This document shows, one piece after another, positions 1 to 10,533 of a stretch of 64,000 nucleotides of DNA. This stretch comes from Eremophila alpestris peregrina (taxonomy: Eukaryota; Chordata; Aves; Passeriformes; Alaudidae): positions 2,097,343-2,161,342 of the forward strand of contig WMCF01000025.1 in assembly GCA_009792885.1 (NCBI GenBank), in the 5' to 3' direction. How positions within the stretch are numbered: the stretch's first letter is position 1; each line of letters begins with the position of its first letter. Below the pieces are notes generated by a model. It was not told the origin of the DNA, made no database searches, and worked only from the letters and a program-made list of their open reading frames with translations. A program made the position numbers and the translations under genes.

Positions 1-1500
1 CAAGAGGAGGCAGTCAGAGAACAGCTGAAATCCTTGGATGTTCATAAATCTATGGGACCAGACGGGATCCACCCCAGGGTAATGAGAGAGCTGGCAGATG
101 AGCTTGCAAAGCCACTCTCCATCATTTACCAACAGTCCTGGCTCACTGGTGAGGTTCCAGATGACTGGAAGCTGGCCAATGTGGCACCCATTCACAAAAA
201 GGGTGCGAAGGAGGATCCTGGTAATTATAGACCAGTCAGCCTGACCTCAATACCTGGTAAAATCATGGAACAGTTCATATTAAGTGCCATCACACGGAAT
301 TTACAGGATGGCCAGGGTATCAGACCCAGTCAGCATGGGTTTAGGAGGGGTAGGTCATGTTTAACCAACCTGGTCACCTTTTATGATCAGGTAACCCACC
401 TAGTGGATGCAGGGAAGGCTGTAGATGTCGTTTATTTGGATTTCAGTAAGGCCTTTGACACTGTCTCCCACAGCACACTCCTAGATAAGCTGGCAGCCCG
501 TGGCTTGGACAGGAGCACTCTGTGCTGGGTTAGGAACTGGCTGCATGGCCGGGCCCAGAGAGTGGTGGTGAATGGTGCTGCATCCAGCTGGCGGCCAGTC
601 ACCAGTGGTGTCCCTCAGGGGTCTGTGCTGGGGCCAGTACTGTTTAATATTTTTATTGATGACATGGATGAGGGATTAGAGTCATTCATTAGTAAATTTG
701 CAGATGACACTAAGCTGGGAGCGTGTGTCGATCTGTTAGAGGGACGGAAGGCTTTGCAAAGGGATTTAGAACGGTTGGATGGATGGGCAGAGTCCAATGG
801 GATGAAGTTTAATAAGTCCAAGTGCCGAGTCCTGCACTTTGGTCACAATAACCCCCTGCAATGTTATAGGCTGGGGACAGTGTGGCTGGATAGTGCACAG
901 ATGGAAAGGGACCTGGGAGTGCTGGTTGACAATCGGCTGAACATGAGCCAGCAGTGTGCCCAGGTGGCCAAGAAGGCCAATGGCATCCTGGCCTGTATCA
1001 GGAATAGTGTGGCCAGCAGGAGCAGGGAGGTCATTCTTCCCCTGTACTCAGCGCTGGTGAGGCCACACCTTGAGTACTATGTCCAGTTCTGGGCCCCTCA
1101 GTTTAAGAAGGACATTGAGATGCTTGAGCGTGTCCAAAGGAGAGCAACGAGGCTGGTGAGGGGCTTGGAACACAAGCCGTATGAAGAACGACTGAGGGAG
1201 CTGGAGTTGTTTAGCCTGGAGAAAAGGAGACTCAGAGGTGACCTTATCGCTCTCTTTAACTTTCTGAAAGGTGGCTGTGGTCAGCTGGGGGTCAGTCTCT
1301 TTCTCCGGGCAACAACAGACAGAACAAGAGGACACAGTCTCAAGCTGCGCCAAGGGAGATACAGGTTAGATTTAAGGAAGAAGTTTTTCACTGAAAGAGT
1401 AGTCAAACACTGGAATCATCTGCCCAGGGAGGTGGTGGAGGCACCATCCCTGGATGTGTTTAAGAGAAGACTGGATGTGGCACTTGGTGCCATGATCTAG
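1..1500 (+). CDS. CR1 LINE ORF2, reverse transcriptase part (5' end outside window)
   Basis: The frame is open from base 1 to the TAG at 1498-1500, about 499 codons, so the true start and the endonuclease domain expected upstream lie outside the window. The product is the CR1-clade non-LTR reverse transcriptase, which copies LINE RNA into DNA at a nicked target. Visible motifs in order are MGPDGIHPRV (from about 52), NYRPVSLTS (about 223), the RT motif A region YLDFSKAFDT (about 433-462), the GVPQGSVLGP block (about 607), and the catalytic FADD of motif C at 697-708. The C-terminus, rich in R, K, L and E and ending near SLDVFKRRLD, is typical of CR1. There is no stop or frameshift across 1.5 kb, unlike the other CR1 copies here, so this copy is comparatively young. 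Whether it is active cannot be judged because the 5' half is missing. Confidence 0.93.
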   Translation, partial: QEEAVREQLKSLDVHKSMGPDGIHPRVMRELADELAKPLSIIYQQSWLTGEVPDDWKLANVAPIHKKGAKEDPGNYRPVSLTSIPGKIMEQFILSAITRNLQDGQGIRPSQHGFRRGRSCLTNLVTFYDQVTHLVDAGKAVDVVYLDFSKAFDTVSHSTLLDKLAARGLDRSTLCWVRNWLHGRAQRVVVNGAASSWRPVTSGVPQGSVLGPVLFNIFIDDMDEGLESFISKFADDTKLGACVDLLEGRKALQRDLERLDGWAESNGMKFNKSKCRVLHFGHNNPLQCYRLGTVWLDSAQMERDLGVLVDNRLNMSQQCAQVAKKANGILACIRNSVASRSREVILPLYSALVRPHLEYYVQFWAPQFKKDIEMLERVQRRATRLVRGLEHKPYEERLRELELFSLEKRRLRGDLIALFNFLKGGCGQLGVSLFLRATTDRTRGHSLKLRQGRYRLDLRKKFFTERVVKHWNHLPREVVEAPSLDVFKRRLDVALGAMI

Positions 1501-1582
1501 TTGAGGTGTTAGAACATCGGTTGGACTCGATGATCTTAAAGGTCTCTTCCAACCTAGAATTTCTGTGATTCTGTGATTCTGT
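1..1582 (+). mobile_element. CR1 LINE, 3' part, sense orientation
   Basis: The element covers the RT frame plus a short 3' UTR of about 80 bases. The UTR carries the usual avian CR1 signature: a TTGGACTCGATGATCTTAAA-like segment, then CTTCCAACC, then the terminal octamer array ATTCTGTG repeated about two and a half times (about 1558-1582). CR1 ends in this octamer array, not poly-A. The 5' boundary is outside the window, so full length cannot be assessed. Confidence 0.93.
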
Positions 1583-1633
1583 AATGCCAGGGTTCATGGG
1601 TTCAATCCCCATTTGTGCCATTCACTAAAGACA
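1583..1633 (+). mobile_element. Probable tRNA-Ile-derived SINE remnant (T-arm and acceptor side)
   Basis: Directly after the CR1 tail there is a perfect pol III B-box-like GGTTCAATCCC (1599-1609). It sits in a foldable T-arm: stem ATGGG/CCCAT and the seven-base loop TTCAATC. The segment then reads TTGTGCCA followed by TTCACTAAAGA. The order resembles the 3' half of tRNA-Ile followed by the TTCACTTAAGA start of a SINE body, as I remember it for the zebra-finch SINE family TguSINE1. The 5' half of the tRNA-like head, including the A box, is absent, apparently replaced by the CR1 3' end. Assignment to that family is from memory; the T-arm geometry is seen directly. It is not a functional tRNA gene. 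Confidence 0.5.
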
Positions 1634-4618
1634 ATCCTTCTGCATGCCTTCTAACTCAGACTATTGTGGGATTCTGTAAATGATGGAAAGTGGCTTGGTG
1701 AGCTCTCCTGCAATCCCTTGGGTACAACCCATCCAGCCCCATAGACTTTTGCTGATGTCACGTTCAGCAGATAAGGCAGGGGGAAGACAGAAGAAAGGGG
1801 GGATGTTCAGAGTGATGGAGTTTGTTTTCCCAAGTTACCACAAAATTGATGGAGCCCTCAACACCTCCCTGCTCATGGAAAGTAGTGAATGCATTCCTTG
1901 TTTTGCTTAACTTGTGCACGTGGCTTTTGCTTGACCTGTTAAACTGTCTTTATCTCAACCCACAAATTTTCTTGATTTTCCTCTTCTGATTGTCACCCCC
2001 ATCCCATTGCAGGGAGGGACCAAGTGACTGCTTGAAGTTTAGTTTCTAGCGTGGCCAACAGCATCAAATATACTTTAATTTCTATTTGAAGAGATGTCAA
2101 ATATATTACCTAACAGACATAGAGAATACCCTAAAAATAACGTAATATACTGAAAGTATTTAAGCTCAACTGGTAACAGTAGCTCATCATATATTTGTTT
2201 CATATTGGTTTTCAGTCTGCACAAAAAATCCTGAATCTTTCAAGCCGAACAATCAAATGATAATGGAAAGTTTAAGAATGGGAAGTTGGATGAGAAACAT
2301 TATTGCATATTTAGGTAGATTTTTAAGTCTGTAAAGGTATTTCAAAGAGAGAGAGAATTAAATTTTGTACAAAGTTGCCAGTGTGTTAAAGCTAACCTGC
2401 TGAGAATGACTTTTGGTAGCTTGTGATAACAGGTATAAATTATAAGCTTCATGGTTATAAACAACATGTACTTGGATGTGTTGCATCTGCTGTGCAGTAG
2501 AGAAAGCTTCTTTGCACTTCTGCATGTGTATATATGAAATGTTTTGGATTTTGTAACTGTAAAAAGCCATTTTGCCATTTAAAGTCCAGTATCACTAAGC
2601 CTCTAACCAGCAAGATTAAGACTCTCCAATCCACATTAATAATTCAGTGTAAAATATCTTTACGAAGCTTGTACCCCTGTCAAAGATAGCAAGTGTTTAT
2701 ATTTTCTGGATATGTTACATGAAAAGCAAAAGCTATTTGTATACTGCAACCATTTGCAAATCCAGTCATGGTGGATATTTTATGAAACTAAGACTATAAT
2801 TCTGAACCCAACCCTGCATTATCACTTGTGTTGATTTCTGTGGATAGTACTGACTTGTAACAGGCAACTGATGATAAAACTGCCCTGTCTGGACAGGTGT
2901 TATGGGCGAGGACAAGTGGTAAAACCTGAATCCCAAACCATATTAATTTCTGATCTCTATATGGGATGCGAAGTTAGCCAAAAACATCGGGTTTGGTCCC
3001 TCTTTTTGGGACACGTTTTGGGCTTATGTTCTTTCTGTCCTTTTCTTTTTCTCATATCTTTATCTAGTGTGGCCTGCCTGACTCTTAGGGTGACAAGAGG
3101 TGCATGCATATGTGTTTCTACTGAAGTCTGCTTTAGTCAGAAGGTCTAATGAAAGATGGCCTAGCAACTGTTTGTCAAACCCATGCATGCCATATTTGCC
3201 ACACAATCAGCCTTTTAAAAGCAGAGGCTTATGTGATCAAGTCTTCCTTTGAACTTCTGGATTCTCATTAGAAACACAAAGCTTTGTCATGCTGCTGCAA
3301 AATCGTATTTTAATAACTGTTAAAAACTTCAAACATAAAGTTTAATAATACCACTTGCAGGAATTAAATACCTTCATCAAGTGTTGGTGCTTATGGCCTA
3401 AACCCATTAGATGTTCATCACCTGCTACCTAAGCTGGGACTGGGGTTTGCCTCAGAACAGGGGCTGATTGCAACAAACACTAAACAGACATAGTCAGCAA
3501 CGGTAGAAAAAGAGGTTACTGTTCCAGAGCTTTAAGTTTAAAAACACAGGCCTGAAGAAGAGAGGGGAAATGGGGCAGAATGTGCCACCTGTGCTATCAA
3601 GGGTTTTTTCCCCATCTCATGATAGTTGCTACTTTTCTCAGGATTCACCACTGCTGGGCAAGGATTAGCCAAATTTAAAGACAAAGTGTGCTGTAAATAG
3701 ACTAGAAGAAGAAGTGGGAAGCACATGCAGGCTGCAGGTACGAGGAAATGGTGAGCATTATTGAAACAGGAGGGCAAAAAGGGCAGGGAACTGAGAGGCA
3801 TCCTACCTGCTGTGGTTAGCCCCATGAAATCATTGTGGCACCTGTGTCTCTGCTCAAGCTTCTTGCATGACCTGTCCTGCTGGTTCAGGAGTCTTCTCAA
3901 TCTTCTGATGTGGATTTGTTTAGAAATGTTGCTCTCATAGTGGAATAATTAAGGCATGTGGCTGTACAGTCCTGGAAGTGGCTGACCACAATGGACTGGA
4001 GGGTGCAGAGGCTTACAGGGTTATGATTCTGCCAGTGCTGTGTCTTTCCCATTGCAGTGGTGCGAGGGGTTGATTCTCTGTCTGCTCTCGCATTCCCTTC
4101 CTGCAGCACTTCTCTTCAGCTATTGAGGTGGCACTAAGCACCTATGGTTGCTCTTAGTCATAGCCCTGGAAATGTTGGGTGACATGCAGCAAGTCATCAA
4201 GCAGGGACAGCTTTCTCAGTGATACTTCTGCTAATAAGTTGTTTAGGAATAAACCCCAAATCTCATGGTAACACCTTTAGTAGCCTACTTCAGAGCTGGA
4301 GTTAGTCTTTTGAGTGCTGAAGCATTTTTTTCTTCTTTGAATCAATAGACTCCTTCAACTTAAGCCACCAAAACTGTATTTTCATGCTTACTTTGCTGTA
4401 ACTGGAGTACAACTGCTGGAGGGTTGTGTATGTAAGGTACTCATTTTCACTCTTTTTTTCCCTGAGTGAAAGACTGCCACAGACCAAAAGTCTAGACAGT
4501 TCACAATGATATCTCTCATTCTGATGAGAAATTTGGCCATTTTCATTACTAAAGACAACCATCTATGTGCAAAACAGAGAAGCGCAGGTGTCAGTGAAGA
4601 AATGTTTTCTTGAGCACA

Positions 4619-4746
4619 GTTTTGTTTTTGTGGTTTTGTTGGTTTTGGTGTGGTGGGTGTTGTTGGGGATTTTTTTGTTGTTGTTTGTTTGTTTGTTGGG
4701 GTTTTTTGGGGTTTTTGTTGTTGTTGTGGTTTTGGGTTTTTTTGCA
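4619..4746 (+). repeat. G/T-rich low-complexity tract with G-run clusters
   Basis: About 128 bases consist almost only of T and G. They include GTTT and GTT short tandem arrays and five runs of three or more G (4655-4657, 4665-4668, 4698-4701, 4708-4711, 4734-4736). The overlapping open frames, which would encode strings of F, L, V, W and C, are a by-product of the composition. Confidence 0.85.
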
Positions 4747-6427
4747 CAGGGATAAACTAACAGTTATAATCTTGAATTTTGCTCTGTGTGCCCTAGCAGC
4801 TTTTTTATAACTGGTGGTCTCAAAGAGCTATACAATAAGTGGAATTTTCTGTAACTGATTGTATGCATGTTCTGATTTATATAAAGTTTTTGTTAGAGTC
4901 AACAAAGTCAAAAATCGAACTGTTTACAATTAGTAAGCAACAGCACCAGAGTTCTGATCAGAGACTGGAGCACTGTGTCCACACACTGGGATGTCTCTAC
5001 AATGAGCAAAACGGTATTTTATTGTTCCATGATGCAACATGAAAAACAACATGAGGGTGAACTAAATTTTGCATGTAATGAATAAACAAGAAGGGTTATG
5101 TCAGTCCTAGTGCAATCTGCAACAAGTGCAATCTGCACTGCAATGGGTTTTTAATGCCTTTACTAACATAGAAGCACAAAGGCAAGGCTGTGCTGACCTC
5201 AGTGCAAACATTTAATGGCTGTAGCATTCATTTCCACTTGTGCTCCACTTGTCAATGGAGGATCAAAGAGAATCTGGCTTTCTGCTGGCAAAAGTTCTGC
5301 CTGAGAACAATACCTCTCCCTTCCAAGACCTGTTTTGCAGTTTCCACATACACTGCATTATGTTGGTTCTTACTGTTCTGCATGCTTTCTGTTATATGAT
5401 TCCAGACTGCTCAAACCTTTAATACTATATCCAATCATGCCCATAAGCTCTGACTCATAGTTTTCAATAATTTATATCTAAGGCTATACAAGGAAGGGAA
5501 TACCCTCTCCTGCTTCCTGCTCGTACAGTAGACCAAGGCAGAGTCAAAGCCCCAGCTCATGACTTTCTACAGCATTAATCTGTGTATTTAATACCAGCCT
5601 TGTCAGTAAAGCTTTGTCAAAGCAGGAAACTGTGAGATGTGCCTTGGGATGGTTCTGTTAGGGTTAAGTAAGCTGGGTGTGACAGGGTTCAGAACTGCAA
5701 GTTGTGGCTTCATGTCAAAATTCCATGAAATCTCCAGCTTTTAGCTCAGAGTTAACAGTAAAGCCTAGTTAGTTTTTTTAGAAGTTATACTAATCTTCAA
5801 ACACAAAGACTTCTATGCTGACACTGAGCAACCTGAATGCCTTTTAATATTTAAAGACTTTGGTCAGCCTTTATGATGGATTAACTAAGCTCTTTATTGG
5901 AAACTGGCAGATCCCAAATAATCAGTGATCATGATCAGGCTACACACAGTGTGCAAACAGAGCACATTCCCCATTTGTACTGTCTCCATGTATGTGCTGC
6001 TTCCAAAGGGCTAATCTTTAAAAATCAGGACAAAAGAAAGAGACACAAATCAACTGTGAGGGACCATACTTTATACCAAAATGTGAATGGAAATTAGGTC
6101 TTCAAGATGCATTGATTGTAAGATCAGAAAGCTGCATTCTGTCATCTGTTTTGATGGGGAAAACTAGTCTTGCTTCAATAAGGAATGGAAAACAACTATT
6201 TGACATAAACAATATAAAAAATGGTGAGAAAACTATGAATAGTAATCAATATAAATAAATTGCTTTGTAAATTGATAACAGGAAGCTAGAAATATGAAGG
6301 AAAATCCATAGCAGATATTTTTACATAGACTTGCAATAAAAAAGAAATCATTGTAAGGGCATAGGTTCTTCTAAATTGCAATGCATAAACTGTTACAATG
6401 ATTTTTTAAAAAGCTATTTGGTGCAAG

Positions 6428-6479
6428 GTTTTTGTTTGGTTGTTGCTTTTGGGTGTTTTTTGTTTTGTTTTGTTTTTTA
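6428..6479 (+). repeat. T/G-rich low-complexity tract
   Basis: This is a run of T with interspersed G, including TTTTG units (TTTTGTTTTGTTTTG-like near 6457-6475). It has the same composition style as the tract at 4619-4746 but fewer G runs. Confidence 0.75.
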
Positions 6480-7057
6480 AATGACTTCAGGAGATCAGCC
6501 AAGAACATTCCTCCACTTGATAGCAATTGTTCTTTTTTTGTCAGTGGTGATTTGTTCATCTGGAAGGAAATGTTTAAGGTGTAACTTGTTCGGCAATTAG
6601 TTTTGGTAGAACAATTGGCTGGATGAAAGGTGTACAATTTCACGTGGGGATGTCATACACTATATACCTGCCTCAATGATGAATAGTCAGGGGCCAACAC
6701 ACTTCTATAGTGTTATAGAAGTATATGCCCTGAAGCCAGGGCTATGTGTTTAAATTAGACAAAAATTCCGAATATATAAAGCAGGGAGCACATTAGTATG
6801 CTATATTTCATGTCAGGCTTATTTTACAATTTTCTACATGGTTTCCCATTTCACTGACATCCCACTAGTAGCATTTCAAATAATCTAAGAGTATGCCTTA
6901 CCAGTTTTCAGATACAGGTCCATCCTAACATGTGCACGGTTGTTTTTTTTGTATTGGACTAACATTGGAGGTCATTTAATGCTCTGCAGATTGCAGAGCT
7001 GTAAGTAGAAAAATCATTGCGAGCAGTATGTCAGGAAAAAATTAATATGAAAATACC

Positions 7058-7133
7058 ACCACAAAACAACAAATAACCACCCAAGAACAAAACTACAATC
7101 AAAGCAAACAAACAAAAAACCACAACAAACACA
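7058..7133 (+). repeat. A/C-rich low-complexity tract
   Basis: The tract is almost pure A and C, with CAAA and ACC units. It is the complement-strand counterpart of the T/G-rich tracts elsewhere in the window, and the only strong one of this polarity near the promoter. Confidence 0.7.
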
Positions 7134-7493
7134 TTCCTTTGATGATGAATTTTTTGGTTTATGTACAGGGTTATAGTTTATCTGACAAAGCAGATGTTTC
7201 TACACGGGAGAATAGGCCTGATGACCAGCCCATACCACTCCTTAGGCTTTGGACCGTGGTACTCAGCATTGGTCACACAGCATCTATGGCCAAGAGAGCC
7301 AGCTCGACATGATGCAGGTACATTGTACACCAAGTGCAAAGTGTGAGAAAACTACTTCTGCTATTAGCAGCAGTGGAAGAGGCATCGAGGGAAATCTGAG
7401 CTTTGAATTGGAAAATTTTAGGGGAGAGAGATTTCCATGAAGTATTTTGAACAGCATGCCATAACAGGGAGGGTACACCAGTTGCTGCAATCC

Positions 7494-8035
7494 CCAAGCC
7501 GATCTCCCAGCGCTTCGGGAAACTTCTTCCTTACGGGAAACTCCTCCCTGTGCCAGCCCCAGTGCCCGGCTCAGCCGCGGCCGGACCGGTCCCGGGGCAG
7601 GCGGGGCTGGAGGCGGGCGGAGCAGATCGGCCGGGCCGTGCCGTGCCGAGCGGGCCCGGAGCGCAGCGCCCGGGGAGGCTCCGCTGCCTCGGGAGCCCCG
7701 CCGCTCTCGTTGCCGGGCCCTCGCAGCGCCATGGCCGCGGAGCCGCTCTCCTTCCGCGCCTTCCGCGCCGCGCTCCCCGCCGGCTGCGAGTACGGCTACG
7801 GGCACGGGCCCGGCCTCAGCGCGCTGCGGGACCGCGAGTTCCCCCGGCTCCGAGGTACCGCGGGCGGCCCAGGGGCGGGCTGGGGGCGGGGGAGGCCTGG
7901 GCCATTCCCGGCTCGAATCGGCCCGGGGCGGGAGGGCTCTGCTACGAGGGAGCGGCGGCTGGGGCGGGGACGGGGACGCCGGCAGAAAGCGCTGGACTTA
8001 GCTCCCTGCAGTGATTTCTGCGGCGCGCTGAGGAG
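7494..8035. promoter_or_regulatory. MOCOS: CpG-island promoter of MOCOS
   Basis: An abrupt GC- and CpG-rich island in otherwise AT-rich DNA covers the 5' flank, exon 1 and the start of intron 1. GC-box-like (Sp1-type) motifs occur before the start codon, for example GGCGGGGCT near 7600-7608 and AGGCGGGCGG at 7611-7620. More follow in intron 1, for example GGGGCGGGC and GGGGGCGGGGG at about 7872-7892. No TATA box is visible at a sensible distance, which fits a housekeeping-type promoter with dispersed starts. The exact transcription start cannot be fixed from sequence alone. Confidence 0.8.
7731..7854 (+). CDS. MOCOS: MOCOS coding exon 1 (molybdenum cofactor sulfurase, N-terminus)
   Basis: The exon encodes 41 residues starting MAAEPLSFRA and ending REFPRLR, plus the first base of a glycine codon. 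The segment GYGHGPGLSALRDREFPRLRG matches the pattern Y-G-Y-G-x-G-x3-L-R-x-R-E-F-x-R-L before the first beta strand of vertebrate MOCOS. The ATG at 7731 has a strong context (GCC ATG G) and gives 42 residues before ITYLDHAG, close to the 48 I recall for human. The frame is open further upstream to an ATG at 7437, but that extension looks like CpG-island translation and is unlikely to be used. The donor GT is at 7855-7856 (GAG|GTACCG), phase 1. MOCOS transfers sulfur to the Moco of xanthine dehydrogenase and aldehyde oxidase in the cytosol; this exon precedes the PLP-binding core. Confidence 0.88.
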
Positions 8036-9674
8036 ACAAGAGGCGGCTTTCTCTCTCCTCGTTCTCCTCCCTCCGTCACAAATGCCTCAAATGTGCCATG
8101 GGTTCAGTAACAGGCTTTCGGGGATTTTGGGAGGGGAAAGAGATACTTTATAATAGTAAATCAGCCCATTTCTAGTGAAAGCTTATAGTTAGACAGGTGT
8201 TTGTGAGCTACTTTTGCAGGTTATATGGGTTTTACCATCACCCACGCATTGAACATCCTTGTGCATACTTCAGATATGATCGTGATGGTTATATGATTAT
8301 ATGGCAGTAATTTGTCCTGTTTGAAGAAGTACCAAGGCCCATGATACTGGCACTTTAAAATTCTTATGGAAAAAAGCCCCAGGTAGAGAGTGGACTAAAC
8401 AGCGTCAGTTTGGGTGCCTGGTAACACAGACCCTGTTATTTAGGCCACTCTTTCTCTTGAAAATTTTTTGCTACTGCTTGTTAAATTTTTTGTAATTTCA
8501 CAGAATTCTAGTGATTGAATACAGGAGCAGGCTTTCTCACACAAAGGTGTTTAGATTGTTGGAGTTATATGTGGTCTCTAGTAGGATGTGAAAAAACTTA
8601 AGCAGCACTTTTGAGAACTTGAAGATTTAGTAAGTCAATGTCACAGTCTGATATTAGACATAGTGGTTGTATCAGTGAAAGTTTGAACACAAGAAGTTGC
8701 TTGTCTGAAATTTAGGCTTAACTTCTGGAAAGTGCCTATTTTGTACCTTAGACATTATTTAGCCTTTTAAGCAGATGAGTTTTTAAAACTCCTGAGAATC
8801 AGGCTTATTTCTCAGAGGCTCCCCAGTTCTGGAAAAAAAGTGTATCTGCTGATGAATGGTGTCTGGTGGATTAGTCTGGTTCCCAAAGTGGGGTTACTGC
8901 AAAGGCAAAGCATTAGTTTTCTTCCATTTGAAAATGGTTTTTTTTTTGCTTATGAAGTCTTCTGAGCTGTGCAGCCTGCTAAAATAAGATGTAGATAAAT
9001 TATTTCTAGAAAGAGATGAACAAATACAGGGTATACAATTGAATCTTCAATAACGTTAGCTAATTGAAATCACATAAACATCTATGGTAAGGTGACTTAG
9101 GCTGCAAATTCCTTCTGTCTTTTGATTTGCCCCCCTTGGAATTTTAACATGTTATCCAATTAATTAATTGTCATCCATTTGTCCTGCAAGTTTGTCACCT
9201 CTGTGAGGCAACTCAGTGTCTTGTGAGGAAGCATGACTGATTGCTGTGCATGCATGTGGTGTCCTGTCCAGGACTTCTCATCTGAAAAACAGTGACACAT
9301 TTCTGGTCAAGAGCTTGTGCCTTCAGGTGATACCAGCAATACCAAACAAAAGGCACCCAGGGACAGATTCCTAGGCCTAGTATCCCCTGCCTAACATGTC
9401 TCTTGGTCTCAAAGCTGACTAATTGGACTAGTCCAGGATAGACTCCAGGAACTGGCTGACAGTAGAGCAGTGTGGACAAGAAGCACACTGCTTTTATTTA
9501 TTTATTGGCCTCCTTTTACTTAGCCATGTATCCCTACTTGCCGAAGGTCTCAGCACATCATGTTGATGTAATGAAAGGTCTTTTAAAGCTCTCAGTTTTG
9601 TTGCCTTGCATACATATTGGTGGCAGCAAAAGTGTAGTAGTTTCAGTTCAAATTGGGCAGAAACACCAATTAAG

Positions 9675-9812
9675 TGTAATGGTTTTGGTTTGCCAATTGG
9701 AATCATGGTACTAATTCAATATGGTGGGTTGAGTACTGGCTACATGCACTCACCAGAATTATTTATTCATATTCTGCTGCAAGATAAGGATTAGGAGGAG
9801 GGCCAAAGCAGG
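9675..9812. repeat. Left arm of about 140-bp inverted repeat
   Basis: The reverse complement of this arm aligns along nearly its whole length with 10534-10677. There is a perfect 23-base match at 9711-9733 (with 10618-10640) and a second strong block around 9756-9769 (GAATTATTTATTCA). Homology fades outward near ATTACAC and inward just past GGCCAAAGCAGG. Divergence at the outer end is greater, suggesting an old insertion. The arm is not low-complexity, so chance is excluded. Confidence 0.9.
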
Positions 9813-10533
9813 CTTAAAACTTTAAAGGCATAAAGAAAGCTTTATCAACAGAACTAAAAGAAAGATAATAAGAAATCAGAATAAAGTTTCAGAACACTTC
9901 TCGTATCACAAACTCTTCTTTCTTTTCCCAATGACAACATAAAAAGACAAAACGTGGTATTTTCAATTAGTTTACTACCTCTAAAATAATCTTCCTTCAG
10001 TTACTTAGGGAGAGGAGTTTCTCTGGCCATACCATGGAGACTTCTCCACAAGAAACAGTTTTCTCGTGGCTTCAATGTCACAGCGAAGCTGCCACTCAGG
10101 AGATGGAAATCTGTTACTATGTGAAAGTCCCACCCCTCAATTTATAGCTTCCCCCACAACTGTTTTTTGGGAGCTCAGTCTTTAGCTAATGGGGTACGCT
10201 TTTAAGGATGAGCTGTTAGGAGCAAAGGTTCTCTTTCATGGTTCTCTGAAATCATCTTCCTCTCAGGGAACAGAAATCTTCCTCTTCTTTGCTTGGGGGA
10301 AAGGGTCTTCATCACTTTTCTCTCACTCTGTTCAAACTTTTCATTGGATCACAGCTACTTCAACATCTGCTTGCTTCAGCACAGATGTCTTTGCTTATGG
10401 GGAGATGCCTTAGTCTTGGGCTGAAATTCTCTTGTAAGGCCATGGTAATGGGCTATAATACACTAAAATCTCCTAGTAATTCATGAAAAGTATGAGGGAT
10501 GGAGCATTCAAGCTGTAAACATGAGCAAAAGCC

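Larger units (their letters stand above)
1634..7493. other. Intergenic DNA upstream of MOCOS, no gene recognised
   Basis: This is AT-rich sequence with stops in all frames and only short open frames of up to about 120 codons, without recognisable domains, codon bias or splice context. Apart from low-complexity tracts at about 4619-4746, 6428-6479 and 7058-7133, I see no repeat family I can name. In mammals ELP2 lies upstream of MOCOS, but no ELP2-like coding sequence is visible here. Confidence 0.6.

Noticed and set aside
1583..1633. Functional tRNA gene
   Set aside because: Only the T-arm and acceptor side exist; the D-arm, anticodon arm and A box are absent.
3538..3900. 120-codon minus-strand open frame upstream of MOCOS
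   Set aside because: It has no domain or codon-use signal and no repeat match, and is within the expected number of chance frames.
7284..7805. 173-codon minus-strand open frame over the CpG island
   Set aside because: It overlaps exon 1 of MOCOS, is dominated by R, G, A and P from GC-rich sequence, and has no domain. It is a composition shadow.
7550..8014. 154-codon plus-strand open frame in another phase of the CpG island
   Set aside because: It is a shadow of exon 1 and its GC-rich flanks; the conserved MOCOS residues are in the other frame.
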